Source: Imperialibacter roseus
Lineage (GTDB): Bacteria; Bacteroidota; Bacteroidia; Cytophagales; Cyclobacteriaceae
Assembly: GCF_032999765.1 (NCBI RefSeq)
Contig: NZ_CP136051.1
Span: 4,192,417 to 4,256,416, forward strand
DNA: 64,000 nucleotides
Direction of reading: 5' to 3'
The translations under genes were made by a program, and so were the position numbers. Below are positions 49,579 to 58,660 of this stretch, piece by piece (position 1 is the stretch's first letter; each line of letters opens with the position of its first letter). The notes under the pieces are model-generated. The model was not told where the DNA came from. It searched no databases and was given only the letters and a program-made list of their open reading frames with translations.

Positions 49579-51084
49579 ATGATACCCGAAGTAGATGATA
49601 CAATACTGGCTCAACTTCAGCAGCTGGAAACTGCACTCGCACATGAAGCAAGAGTCTATAGCGACCTGATTGAGCAAGTTTACCCCTCCAATAAAGCCTC
49701 AGCGCTGAACCTTATTCACTACCTGACCCTTCGGAAAGCGGATCTCCGGCCTTTGCAAGACAAACTTCATTATTTGGGGCTTTCTTCACTTTCCAATTCT
49801 GAAAGCCACACCCTGCACCAGCTTCGCTCGGTCATTCAGTGGCTGAATAGGAAACCTTACGATGGTCACCCGGGTGACATAGATCCGGCAGCCGCCCGGG
49901 CCATTGCGCAGAGGCAATCCATGCACTTGTTTGGTCAGCGCCCCAGCAACGAAATCCCTTTTATTATGGTGACGCTGGATGCTCGAATGGCTGGGGATGT
50001 TGGGTTGGTGTCTCAGTTTTTGGAGCAGGGAATGGACGTAGCCAGAATCAATTGCGCCCATGATGATGAAGCAACATGGGATTTGCTGGTTTCTACTTTA
50101 AAACAGGCTATGGCTGAGACGGGAAAAGGCTGTCGGATTTATATGGACCTTGCCGGGCCCAAATTGCGTACAGGACTTCCTGGCAAAGGAAAGGACAAAA
50201 AGCGGTTGAAGATAGCGGAAGGACAAACACTGAAACTTGTGGAGCCCGAGTACGAGGTCGGCGAAAAAGAGCGGGTCGTGAGCTGTAGCGTAAGGGGTAT
50301 TATCGCACAATTGAAACCCGGGCAGAAAGTGCTTTTTGATGATGGACTTATCTGCACAACAGTGGTGAAAGTAAAGGGCAACGAGGCTCACCTTGAAATT
50401 GACAGAGTTTCAGGCACCAAGCCCCATTTGAAAGCCGGCAAGGGCATTAACTTTCCGAATGCGCAGCTCGAGATTGTGAGCCTAACAAAAGAAGATAAAA
50501 AGGCATTGCCTTACATTTGCCAGGAAGCCGACTTGGTAGGTTACTCCTTTGTGCGAACAAAAGACGATTTGAAAGTGCTTCAAAGCAGTCTAACAGACCT
50601 AAGCGAAAGTCCTCCTCACATCATCATCAAAATAGAAACCCCCGAAGCGTTTGTCAACCTACCTGAACTGCTGTTGCAGGGAATGACCCGAAACACCATG
50701 GGGGTAATGATTGCCAGGGGCGACCTGGCAGTGGAAGTGGGGTTTGAGCGGATGAGTGAGTTGCAGGAAGAAATTCTGTGGATTTGTGAGGCGGCTCACG
50801 TGCCGGTCATTTGGGCCACGCAGGTGCTGGAAACATTGAACAAAACTGGTATTGCGACCCGTTCAGAAGCGACCGACGCTGCCCGATCAGCCATGGCCGA
50901 ATGCGTGATGATCAACAAGGGATTGCACACCGTAGAGGTGATCCGGTTCCTGAAAGACATATTGAGCAGAAGCGGCGGGCACCGCACCAAACGAAGACAC
51001 TTATTCAGGCCATTATCAGTGGCGCAGCATTTCTTTAAAGAAAGGGAGCTTCTCCAAGAACTAACCGCTTCAGAAAATACTTAA
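49579..51084 (+). CDS. Atypical pyruvate kinase with N-terminal extension and no C-terminal domain
   Basis: 501 residues from MIPEVDDTILAQL; the frame is open from 49534. The first 130 residues are a helical extension absent from common pyruvate kinases. The barrel follows: FIMVTLDARMAGDVGLV, Arg in MDVARINCAHDD, YMDLAGPKLRT, catalytic Lys in HIIIKIETPEAF, metal Asp in VMIARGDLAVEVG and Thr in VIWATQVLETL. The inserted B domain (about 205-300) is present. The usual C-terminal regulatory domain of about 120 residues is missing; the chain ends soon after the barrel. Phosphoenolpyruvate to pyruvate conversion is plausible but regulation must differ. Confidence 0.85.
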   Translation: MIPEVDDTILAQLQQLETALAHEARVYSDLIEQVYPSNKASALNLIHYLTLRKADLRPLQDKLHYLGLSSLSNSESHTLHQLRSVIQWLNRKPYDGHPGDIDPAAARAIAQRQSMHLFGQRPSNEIPFIMVTLDARMAGDVGLVSQFLEQGMDVARINCAHDDEATWDLLVSTLKQAMAETGKGCRIYMDLAGPKLRTGLPGKGKDKKRLKIAEGQTLKLVEPEYEVGEKERVVSCSVRGIIAQLKPGQKVLFDDGLICTTVVKVKGNEAHLEIDRVSGTKPHLKAGKGINFPNAQLEIVSLTKEDKKALPYICQEADLVGYSFVRTKDDLKVLQSSLTDLSESPPHIIIKIETPEAFVNLPELLLQGMTRNTMGVMIARGDLAVEVGFERMSELQEEILWICEAAHVPVIWATQVLETLNKTGIATRSEATDAARSAMAECVMINKGLHTVEVIRFLKDILSRSGGHRTKRRHLFRPLSVAQHFFKERELLQELTASENT

Positions 51085-51132
51085 TAAGGCTACTTCTGGT
51101 TGATAGAAGGGTTACCCGAAAAAATAAAAATT

Positions 51133-51723
51133 ATGTGGAACGAAAGGTACGCCAAAACTGAATTTGCCTACGGCAAAGAGCCCAACGATTTCCTGAAACA
51201 ACAAATAGCTGAGAAAGGCTCCGGCAAGGTGCTTTGTCTAGCAGAGGGACAGGGCCGAAATGCCGTATACCTGGCTGGCCTGGGCTACGAAGTTACGGCA
51301 ACCGATCTGTCGTCGGTGGGTTTGGAGCGCACAATGGAGCTGGCTAAGGAAAAAGGGGTGGCAGTTGCAACACTGCAAGTTGACTTAGGCGAATACCAGA
51401 TTGGCAGCGAAGCATGGGACGGGATCGTCTGCATTTTTGGTCACTTCCCCCCTTCTGTGAGAACCCATGTGCTGAGTCAACTCCATGGCGGCCTGAAACC
51501 TAGTGGCTTCCTGCTGATGGAAGTTTACAGTACCGACCAGTTCGGCTATGGCACAGGTGGACCAAAGGAAATATCTATGCTCTACACGCTCAATGAGCTT
51601 GAAACGATGCTCGGTTCCTCGTGGGATCTCGAAGTGTTACACCAAACTGAAAGAGAAATCAACGAAGGTGAGTACCACAACGGAAAGTCATCGGTGATTC
51701 AGGTTTTCGGGAGGAAGAAGTAA
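51133..51723 (+). CDS. Class I SAM-dependent methyltransferase (TehB-like)
   Basis: 196 residues from MWNERYAKTEFAYG, the usual start of this family (the frame is open from 51100). SAM site: KVLCLAEGQGRNAVYLAGLG; acidic ribose ligand in EVTATDLSSVGLER; later LLMEVYSTDQFGYGTGGPK. Close relatives are annotated as TehB/UbiE-like methyltransferases of small molecules. Substrate unknown. It follows the pyruvate kinase gene by about 50 bases. Confidence 0.85.
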   Translation: MWNERYAKTEFAYGKEPNDFLKQQIAEKGSGKVLCLAEGQGRNAVYLAGLGYEVTATDLSSVGLERTMELAKEKGVAVATLQVDLGEYQIGSEAWDGIVCIFGHFPPSVRTHVLSQLHGGLKPSGFLLMEVYSTDQFGYGTGGPKEISMLYTLNELETMLGSSWDLEVLHQTEREINEGEYHNGKSSVIQVFGRKK

Positions 51724-51730
51724 AACCAAC

Positions 51731-53050
51731 TTAAACCTTCGGCAACACCCACGGCTTCCTGTAGTTCGGAAACACCAGCGCATTGGCCGCTTTGTTGTTC
51801 ACAATCTGCCGCTTGGTTTCATCGTAGGTAACGGGGCCAGATCCACGCAGCGAGAGGTTACCCAAATGGGCGTAAATGCCCGCCATTCGGCCCATTTCAA
51901 TCGTGCATTTGGTGGTGCCACGACTTTTGATGCAGTCGAGAAAATTGCGCACATGCTCTGGGTGGTAATTTTTCCCCTTTTCAAAAAGTATCGGCTCCAT
52001 GGTTGGGCTCCCGTTTCTGTTTTCCGGCTTTAGCTCCCAGAATTCTCTGTTGGCAACTATGGTAGCATCGTCGCCTTGAATAGCCAGGCCATAGGGCTTG
52101 TTGTAAGGCCCGCTCTGGATGCCCGCCGTGTGATCCCAGGTCAGCACAAAGTCCTTCATTTGGTACACAACAGAAAGGGTATCAGGTGTTTCGTGGTTGT
52201 AATCGGCAAAGGAAAGATTGCCTCCAACCGAACTCACCGTGGCAGGCATGTAGTCGATCTTGCCAGCCCAAAGGGCCATATCGAGCAAATGCACGCCCCA
52301 GTCGGTCATCAGGCCCCCACCGTAGTCCCAGAACATACGCCATGAACCATGAAATCGGGTGGGGTTGAATGTGCGATCAGGTGCCGGCCCTAGCCAAAAG
52401 TTGAAGTCAACACCAGCAGGCACAGGCTCATCAGGCACCATGAGTTGACCAATGCCATACCCGAAATTACCCCACACCTTGATCTTGCGAAGTTTGCCCA
52501 GCTTTCCATTATGCACCATGGCCATAATGTCGGCCCAGTGGGTGCCACTGCGCTGCTGCTGGCCAACCTGCACCACCTGCTTGCTGTATCTTTTGGCAGC
52601 AGCCGTCATCATCTCTATTTCTCCAATACTATTGGCGAGGGGTTTTTCCACATACACATCTTTGCCGACTTGCAACGCTTCTACAAAAGGCAGGCAATGC
52701 CAGTGATCAGGTGTGCCAATGATCACAGCATCAATATCTTTATCTGCCAGCAGGTCTCGGTAGTCGGCGTAAAGCTTCGGCTTCTTGCCCTGTTTCTTCT
52801 CTACCTGAGCCGCCTTGTCGTTGAGCACGTTGGCATCCACATCGCAAAGCGCCACACACTGCGCATCGGCGTTGTTCATGTGGTTTTCAAGAATCCAGTA
52901 GCCCTGGCCCCGACAGCCAATCAGGCCGACATTAACAATATCACTGGGAGCGGCCTTTCTGCGTCCGGCTAAAACTGCTGATGGGAGAATAGTCAAAGCG
53001 CCCAACCCAAAAGTGGTGTGCTTTACGAAGGTGCGTCTGTTGGTAGTCAT
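51731..53050 (-). CDS. Tat-exported Gfo/Idh/MocA family oxidoreductase
   Basis: About 439 residues from MTTNRRTFVKHTTFG; this start gives a twin-arginine signal (NRRTFVKH...LGALTILPSAVLAG). The open frame extends upstream to 53128 without support. The NAD(P) domain has VNVGLIGCRGQGYWI, and VYVEKPLANS supplies the EKP motif; the C-terminal domain includes TDWGVHLLDMALW. Such exported dehydrogenases act on sugars or sugar acids in Bacteroidota and Planctomycetota. Its end lies 8 bases from the end of the convergent methyltransferase gene. Confidence 0.88.
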   Translation of the reverse strand: MTTNRRTFVKHTTFGLGALTILPSAVLAGRRKAAPSDIVNVGLIGCRGQGYWILENHMNNADAQCVALCDVDANVLNDKAAQVEKKQGKKPKLYADYRDLLADKDIDAVIIGTPDHWHCLPFVEALQVGKDVYVEKPLANSIGEIEMMTAAAKRYSKQVVQVGQQQRSGTHWADIMAMVHNGKLGKLRKIKVWGNFGYGIGQLMVPDEPVPAGVDFNFWLGPAPDRTFNPTRFHGSWRMFWDYGGGLMTDWGVHLLDMALWAGKIDYMPATVSSVGGNLSFADYNHETPDTLSVVYQMKDFVLTWDHTAGIQSGPYNKPYGLAIQGDDATIVANREFWELKPENRNGSPTMEPILFEKGKNYHPEHVRNFLDCIKSRGTTKCTIEMGRMAGIYAHLGNLSLRGSGPVTYDETKRQIVNNKAANALVFPNYRKPWVLPKV

Positions 53051-53152
53051 AAGGGTGTAGGTATGTATCTCCTTCCAAGCTAAAAGGATATTTTCCATTA
53101 TGAAAGCAGAAATGTAGATTTGAAACAATCACCAACTGTCTAATGAGCGTAA

Positions 53153-54028
53153 ATGTCGGACGAGGCATTAAACAAAGCGAAGATCAAAAAGTCCATCCTG
53201 TTCATTGCCATCATCCTGCTGCTCTGGCTCATCTTTGGGTGCAGTGAGCGACAGAAAGCAAAAGACAGCGGAGACCTCTGCCTGACTTTCCCATGCATCC
53301 AGGGCGGAGTTGTTCGTGCTGATACCACGCAAAAAACGTTAACACTGGTTTTCACCGGCGACGAATTTGCCGACGGTGCTGGCCACATTTTGGACGTACT
53401 GGATCGTCAGCATGTGAAAGGTGCCTTCTTCTTTACCGGTAACTTCTACAGAAACGAGGCATTTGCAGGCGCTATCATGAAGTTGAAGGAACAGGGCCAC
53501 TACCTGGGTGCCCACTCAAACCGTCACCTGCTCTACTGCACCTGGGAAAATCGTGATAGCCTGCTGGTGACAAAGGAGCAATTTTTGGAAGACCTGGAGG
53601 GCAACTATGCTGAAATGGAGCACTTTGGCATCGAAAAAGCCGACGCCCCTTATTTTCTGCCTCCCTACGAATGGTACAACGACAGCATTAGCAAATGGAC
53701 GAGACAATGGGGCCACCAACTCATCAACTTCACGAGCGGCACCAGATCCAATGCGGACTACACCACACCCGACATGCCCAACTACCGAAGCAGTAACGTC
53801 ATCTACGATAGCATCCTCGACCATGAGCAAAAAGACCCGGCAGGTCTCAATGGCTTTTTGCTGCTTGCACACATTGGCACTGCACCGGAAAGAACAGACA
53901 AGTTTTATATGAGGCTGGAGGAGCTGATTGTCGACTTGAGGTCGAAAGGGTATGAGTTCAAATCACTTGTTGACCTGCTGTCTATTAATGAGATGGCGCA
54001 ACCGCAAATTTTAATAGATTCCAACTAA
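53153..54028 (+). CDS. Polysaccharide deacetylase-like (NodB) lipoprotein
   Basis: 291 residues. The membrane/lipobox segment ILFIAIILLLWLIFGCS anchors it. NodB-fold motifs: TLVFTGDEFADGAGHI (where most have TFDDG), the metal His pair in LGAHSNRHLLYC, FLPPYEWYN for the RxPY motif, and LLLAHIGTAPERTDKF near the end. The first motif is altered (GDE), so activity may differ. It would remove acetyl groups from a surface or dietary glycan. The downstream GH9 gene starts 25 bases later, suggesting one operon. Confidence 0.8.
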   Translation: MSDEALNKAKIKKSILFIAIILLLWLIFGCSERQKAKDSGDLCLTFPCIQGGVVRADTTQKTLTLVFTGDEFADGAGHILDVLDRQHVKGAFFFTGNFYRNEAFAGAIMKLKEQGHYLGAHSNRHLLYCTWENRDSLLVTKEQFLEDLEGNYAEMEHFGIEKADAPYFLPPYEWYNDSISKWTRQWGHQLINFTSGTRSNADYTTPDMPNYRSSNVIYDSILDHEQKDPAGLNGFLLLAHIGTAPERTDKFYMRLEELIVDLRSKGYEFKSLVDLLSINEMAQPQILIDSN

Positions 54029-54052
54029 GTTTGACTTTACCATGCACCCAAT

Positions 54053-55849
54053 ATGACCATTATCTATCTTCAATTACTTCTTTCCTCCCTGCTCCCAACT
54101 GGTTCAGGCTTCTCTCCAGAGGCAGAGCCAACATATATTCGCATCAACCAAATCGGCTACTTACCAAATGAAAGCAAAGTGGCCATCGTCTTTTCCAATT
54201 CGCCGGTAAAGGAGACTTTTCAATTAGTGGATGCCAATACTGGCTCACCTTCGGCCGTAGTAAAACCAATCAAGTCAAAAGCCAAAGGTTGGGGCACTTT
54301 CAGCTATTACTATGCACTGGACTTCACCTCCATCACCAAAGAAGGTACCTACAAGCTGGTAGGGCAGAAAAGTAAAACGGCCTCCCGCCAGTTCACCATT
54401 TCAGATAAGGCCTACAGCGGGCAAACCGAACCCCTGCTCACCTTCATGCGTCAGCAGCGCTGCGGCTACAACCCCTTCCTCGACATGGTGTGCCACCAGC
54501 GTGACGGACGCAGCATGTTTGGCCCCATGCCAGACTCCACTTATGTGGATGTGAGCGGCGGCTGGCACGACGCCGGGGATCAGCTGAAGTACCTGATCAC
54601 AGGCAGCTACGCCACCGGCCACATGCTACTGGCCTACGAGCTGTTTCCGAAACGCTTTGCTGACGACACCAACGCCCTTGGTCAGACCGGTGGCAATGGG
54701 CTTGCCGACGTGCTCGACGAAGCCAAATGGGGCCTCGACTGGATCCTCAAAATGCATCCGGTTCCTGACCAACTCATCCACCAGGTGGCCGACGACCGGG
54801 ACCACAAAGGCTGGAAAATCCCCGACAATGATCCTTCGGATTATGGCTGGGGGCCAAATAGCTATCGGGTGGCCTATTTCGCAACAGGAGAGCCTCAGGG
54901 CCTGATGAAGTATAAAAGTGAGGCAACCGGGGTGGCCAATCTTGCGGGAAGATCAGCCGCTGCTCTGGCACTGGGTGCCCGTATTTGGAAGAACGACTTG
55001 AAAGAGGAATCATTTGCCTCCGATTGTCTGGAAGCGGCCAAATCGTTGTATGCCCTGGGAAAAGCAAAGGAAGGTTTTCAGCAGGGTAATTCATACGGTG
55101 CTCCCTATCGCTACACCGAGCAAACCTGGACAGACGACATGGAGTGGGGAGCGGCCGAGCTGTATAAAACCACGGGCGAAAGGGCCTACCTGGAAGACGC
55201 AAAAAAGTATGCTCGTTTAGCTGGCACCGAAGGATGGACAGTGCTCGACACGGCAGCTCACTATCAATATTATCCTTTCATCAACCTGGGGCACTATGCC
55301 CTTTATGAGGTGGTGGAACCAGCCTTCCAGGATACACTGGCCGGCTATTACCGGGCGGGGATTGACTTTACACTTAAGAAAGCCGCCCGCAACCCTTACA
55401 ACATCGGCATCCCCTTTATCTGGTGTTCCAACAACCTGCTGACAAGTCTTGCAGCCCAAATCATTCTTTACGAGAAAATGACAGGCGACCTGCAATACCA
55501 CGGCTATCTGGTGGCGCAGCGAGACTGGCTTTTTGGTCGGAACCCATGGGGCACCACCATGTTCACCGGCATGCCAGAGGGCGGAGAATACCCAGTGGAT
55601 GTGCACACCAGCGTATGGGCGATGACAAAAAAAGAAGTGCCTGGTGGGCTGGTGGACGGGCCGCTATTTGGCAGCATTTACTATAAAATGCTGGCTGTGG
55701 AGCTTTCAGAACCCGACGAATTCGCTGCTTTTCAGAACCCTTTCGTTGTGTACCACGACGACATTGGCGACTACTCCACCAACGAACCGACCATGGATGG
55801 AACGGCTGGAGCTGTTTTGATGATGGCTTATTTTGGGGTGGATAGGTAG
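54053..55849 (+). CDS. GH9 endoglucanase with N-terminal Ig-like domain
   Basis: 598 residues with a signal peptide (LQLLLSSLLPTGSGFS). CelD-N-type Ig domain (about 25-115: IRINQIGYLPNESKVAIVFS), then the (alpha/alpha)6 GH9 domain: the catalytic Asp pair in SGGWHDAGDQLKYL, NGLADVLDEAKWGLDW, FGRNPWGTTMFTG and the acid Glu in YSTNEPTMDGTAGAVL. GH9 enzymes cleave beta-1,4-glucans such as cellulose, xyloglucan or mixed-linkage glucan by inversion. Pairs with the upstream deacetylase. Confidence 0.93.
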   Translation: MTIIYLQLLLSSLLPTGSGFSPEAEPTYIRINQIGYLPNESKVAIVFSNSPVKETFQLVDANTGSPSAVVKPIKSKAKGWGTFSYYYALDFTSITKEGTYKLVGQKSKTASRQFTISDKAYSGQTEPLLTFMRQQRCGYNPFLDMVCHQRDGRSMFGPMPDSTYVDVSGGWHDAGDQLKYLITGSYATGHMLLAYELFPKRFADDTNALGQTGGNGLADVLDEAKWGLDWILKMHPVPDQLIHQVADDRDHKGWKIPDNDPSDYGWGPNSYRVAYFATGEPQGLMKYKSEATGVANLAGRSAAALALGARIWKNDLKEESFASDCLEAAKSLYALGKAKEGFQQGNSYGAPYRYTEQTWTDDMEWGAAELYKTTGERAYLEDAKKYARLAGTEGWTVLDTAAHYQYYPFINLGHYALYEVVEPAFQDTLAGYYRAGIDFTLKKAARNPYNIGIPFIWCSNNLLTSLAAQIILYEKMTGDLQYHGYLVAQRDWLFGRNPWGTTMFTGMPEGGEYPVDVHTSVWAMTKKEVPGGLVDGPLFGSIYYKMLAVELSEPDEFAAFQNPFVVYHDDIGDYSTNEPTMDGTAGAVLMMAYFGVDR

Positions 55850-55868
55850 GAAGGCAATGAAGCGTCAA

Positions 55869-56447
55869 TCAGCCTTTTATTATCTCAGGCAAATTCACTG
55901 TAAAGCCATCAATTGGCCCTGTGCCTGCCAACGGCTGATCAAAGGGATGCTCACTTGTATTGCCGCCGGTTGAGTAAACCCAAACCCTTTGATTGTCAAA
56001 GTCGATGAGCCAACCGAGGGAAGCTCCCTGGCTGATCCACTCGTTCATTTTTGATTGAACCTGCTTCAGGTTGTCAGAGGCAGAAACAATCTCGATAACA
56101 AAATCGGGACACACGTGAGCGAACTTCTTTTTTTCCTCCTTTGCCAGCGCTTCCCACTTGTCTTTTAAAATAAGGCTAACGTCCGGAGAGCGAACAGCTG
56201 AATTGGGTAGGGTAAATCCCGTGGATGAGTCAAAGACATAACCCGCTTTTGACTTTTTGTTCCATGCACCAAATTCGATTAGTAGATTGGAATTGTAAAA
56301 ACCTGTTTCGCTATAGGTCGGTGACATAATAATAATATTTCCTTCTGCGTCTCGCTCGATTCGCAAATGTCGGTTGTCCATGCAAAAGTTCTGAAACTCC
56401 GCCTCTGTGAATTTCCCTAATGACTGTGTATTCAGTTCATGAACCAT
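55869..56447 (-). CDS. Uma2-family (DUF820) PD-(D/E)XK nuclease-like protein
   Basis: 192 residues. The family core is present: SPTYSETGFYNSNLLIEFG, AVRSPDVSLILKDKW, CPDFVIEIVSASDNLKQVQS (the D-x(n)-ExV catalytic motif) and GWLIDFDNQRVWVYS. Uma2 proteins are predicted restriction-like endonucleases, abundant in cyanobacteria and Bacteroidota; their role is unknown. Single gene, no partner visible. Confidence 0.85.
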   Translation of the reverse strand: MVHELNTQSLGKFTEAEFQNFCMDNRHLRIERDAEGNIIIMSPTYSETGFYNSNLLIEFGAWNKKSKAGYVFDSSTGFTLPNSAVRSPDVSLILKDKWEALAKEEKKKFAHVCPDFVIEIVSASDNLKQVQSKMNEWISQGASLGWLIDFDNQRVWVYSTGGNTSEHPFDQPLAGTGPIDGFTVNLPEIIKG

Positions 56448-56551
56448 GTGTCTCGATTTTGATTCAGCTTAATAAAGTTAAAGAATTAATTTGAAAGATG
56501 GCCACCTGGAGACGGGCTCTTTACCAGAGCAATGAGCAAGGTACGGATGTA

Positions 56552-57526
56552 TTACTTCGTCCTCTCAATGGTATACTGTACCAACTGCTTCAGCGAAGTT
56601 TTATAAACGGAGTCCTTAAACTCATCAAGAATAACGAGTGCCTCCTGATAGTGGCGCTCCATGGCATCTCTGGCGTAATCGAGCCCACCAGATTGCTTCA
56701 CATAGTCAATGACTTCCGTTCGCTTTTTGGGCTTATCGCTGTCGTGCCGGATAATGCTGAGGATGCGCTTTCTATCGGCGGGACTGGCCTCACGCAAAGC
56801 ATAAATCAGTGGCAGGGTCAGCTTCTTTTCTTTGATGTCAATACCTAGCGGCTTACCAATTTCGTCAGCACCATAGTCAAAAAGGTCGTCCTTGATCTGA
56901 AAAGCCAAACCAATTTTTTCCCCGAACATGCCCATTCGGTCAATAGAAGCCTTATCGGCCCCGACGGAAGCTACGCCCACTTTACAGCAGCTGGTGATTA
57001 AACTGGCAGTCTTTTGCCTGATGATATCATAGTAAACTTCTTCTGAGATATCCAGCTTTCTGGCCTTCTCCATTTGCAGCAACTCGCCTTCACTCATTTC
57101 CTTCACTGCTTCGGAAACGATTTTCAATAAGTCGAAATCACCATTGTCAACCGAGAGTAAAAGCCCCCTCGACAGCAAAAAATCACCCACCAACACTGCA
57201 ATTTTGTTTTTCCAGAGCGCATTGATAGAAAAGAAACCTCTCCGGTAATTGGCATCGTCCACTACATCGTCGTGCACCAGCGTAGCGGTGTGAAGCAGTT
57301 CAATCAGAGAAGCGCCCCGGTAAGTGGCGTCGGTGATTGGGCCGTAAACGCCTGCGCTGAGAAACACAAACATAGGCCGCATCTGCTTGCCCTTCCGCTT
57401 CACTATATAGGTCATTATTTTATCCAGCAACATGACATTACTCTTCATGGAGTGTCGGAATTTCTTCTCGAATTCAGTCATTTCTTGCGCAATAGGCGCC
57501 TGGATATCTTCTAGTTGAAGCTTCAT
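56552..57526 (-). CDS. Polyprenyl diphosphate synthase
   Basis: 324 residues from MKLQLEDIQAPIAQ (open frame to 57568). The two Asp-rich motifs are LVHDDVVDDANYRRG (about 80) and FQIKDDLFDYGADEIGKP (about 210), with KGKQMRPMFVFLSAG earlier. It condenses isopentenyl diphosphate onto an allylic primer to make a long chain, probably for menaquinone or another quinone. Octaprenyl/heptaprenyl type by similarity (IspB-like); chain length cannot be read here. Confidence 0.9.
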   Translation of the reverse strand: MKLQLEDIQAPIAQEMTEFEKKFRHSMKSNVMLLDKIMTYIVKRKGKQMRPMFVFLSAGVYGPITDATYRGASLIELLHTATLVHDDVVDDANYRRGFFSINALWKNKIAVLVGDFLLSRGLLLSVDNGDFDLLKIVSEAVKEMSEGELLQMEKARKLDISEEVYYDIIRQKTASLITSCCKVGVASVGADKASIDRMGMFGEKIGLAFQIKDDLFDYGADEIGKPLGIDIKEKKLTLPLIYALREASPADRKRILSIIRHDSDKPKKRTEVIDYVKQSGGLDYARDAMERHYQEALVILDEFKDSVYKTSLKQLVQYTIERTK

Positions 57527-57732
57527 ATGTTTGCGGCACAATAATAACAGGTTAAACCTGCTTTGCAAAAGTACTACCCGGCGGTAAACCCTCTGATAAA
57601 GGCTATAGTTTCAGCCAGGGCAACAAAATTCACCTTTTATTTGCCACCCGGAAAGTTTGATTTGATCAATTCAGCAAAAACTTCGAGGTTAGGTGATATT
57701 TTCTTCCGTAGCCCTTAAAAAAAACAATACCT

Positions 57733-58644
57733 ATGCGTCGAATACCTTATTTCCTTGTAGATGTATTTACGCAGTCGCCATTTGGCGGCAATCAGCTGGC
57801 GGTAGTATCCAAAGGCGACCTCGTTAGAGAAGAAGAAATGGCTCAGATTGCCAGAGAGTTTAATCTTTCAGAAACCACTTTCATCTACTCTCCTGAAAAT
57901 GAAGACCACAATGCCCGGGTGCGCATATTTACCCCGGGTCAGGAGTTGCCGTTCGCTGGGCACCCTACGCTGGGCACTGCCTTCGTTATCGCAAGAGACA
58001 TTGACTACAAACCAGAGGACAAAATCCTCACCGTGTTTCTTGAAGAGAAGGTGGGCACGATCCGGGTGGATATTGATATTCAGAACGGCGCCCCTGAAAT
58101 GCTTGTGATGACGCAGCCGCTCCCCACTTTTGGAGAAACACTGCACGATATCCCACTCCTTGCAGAACTTTTATCGCTCCGGGAAAGTGACTTCCTGCCG
58201 AATTATTTCCCACAAACTATTTCATGCGGCGTGCCCTATCTGATCACACCTTTGAAATCGCTGGAAGCAGTGAGAAAAATCAAGTTCAGGACAGATGTTT
58301 GGGAAAAGGTGGTAGAAAAATACGACCCAGGCTGGATCTATCCCTTCGCCATGGGAGGAGATGATATCGAGTCGCACGTGCACGGTCGCATGTTTGCCCC
58401 TGAAGCTGGCATTGTGGAAGACCCAGCTACAGGCTCGGCCAATGGGCCACTGGGCTGCTACCTGGTACAGCATAAGCTTAGGAATACCGGAAAAAAAACA
58501 AAGATCATCAGCGAGCAGGGTTACGAAATGGGCAGGCCCAGTAAGCTGTATCTCGAAATAGAAAGATCCGAAATAGCTATCACTCAGGTAAAAGTCGGTG
58601 GCTACTGCGTGTTTATGGGCCAGGGTCAACTATTTTTGCCGTAA
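57733..58644 (+). CDS. PhzF-family isomerase/epimerase
   Basis: 303 residues, full length. N-terminus [20 protein letters not shown]; the catalytic Glu is in [13 protein letters not shown] (about 47); [19 protein letters not shown] and [15 protein letters not shown] are family signatures. PhzF proteins have a diaminopimelate-epimerase fold and act by proton transfer; natural substrates are mostly unknown. There is no phenazine pathway nearby. The next gene begins 17 bases later. Confidence 0.92.
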   Translation: MRRIPYFLVDVFTQSPFGGNQLAVVSKGDLVREEEMAQIAREFNLSETTFIYSPENEDHNARVRIFTPGQELPFAGHPTLGTAFVIARDIDYKPEDKILTVFLEEKVGTIRVDIDIQNGAPEMLVMTQPLPTFGETLHDIPLLAELLSLRESDFLPNYFPQTISCGVPYLITPLKSLEAVRKIKFRTDVWEKVVEKYDPGWIYPFAMGGDDIESHVHGRMFAPEAGIVEDPATGSANGPLGCYLVQHKLRNTGKKTKIISEQGYEMGRPSKLYLEIERSEIAITQVKVGGYCVFMGQGQLFLP

Positions 58645-58660
58645 GGATCAAACCCAGCCC

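Noticed and set aside
57733-58644. PhzF as a sign of phenazine synthesis
   Set aside because: No other phenazine gene is present and PhzF-like proteins are widespread with other roles.
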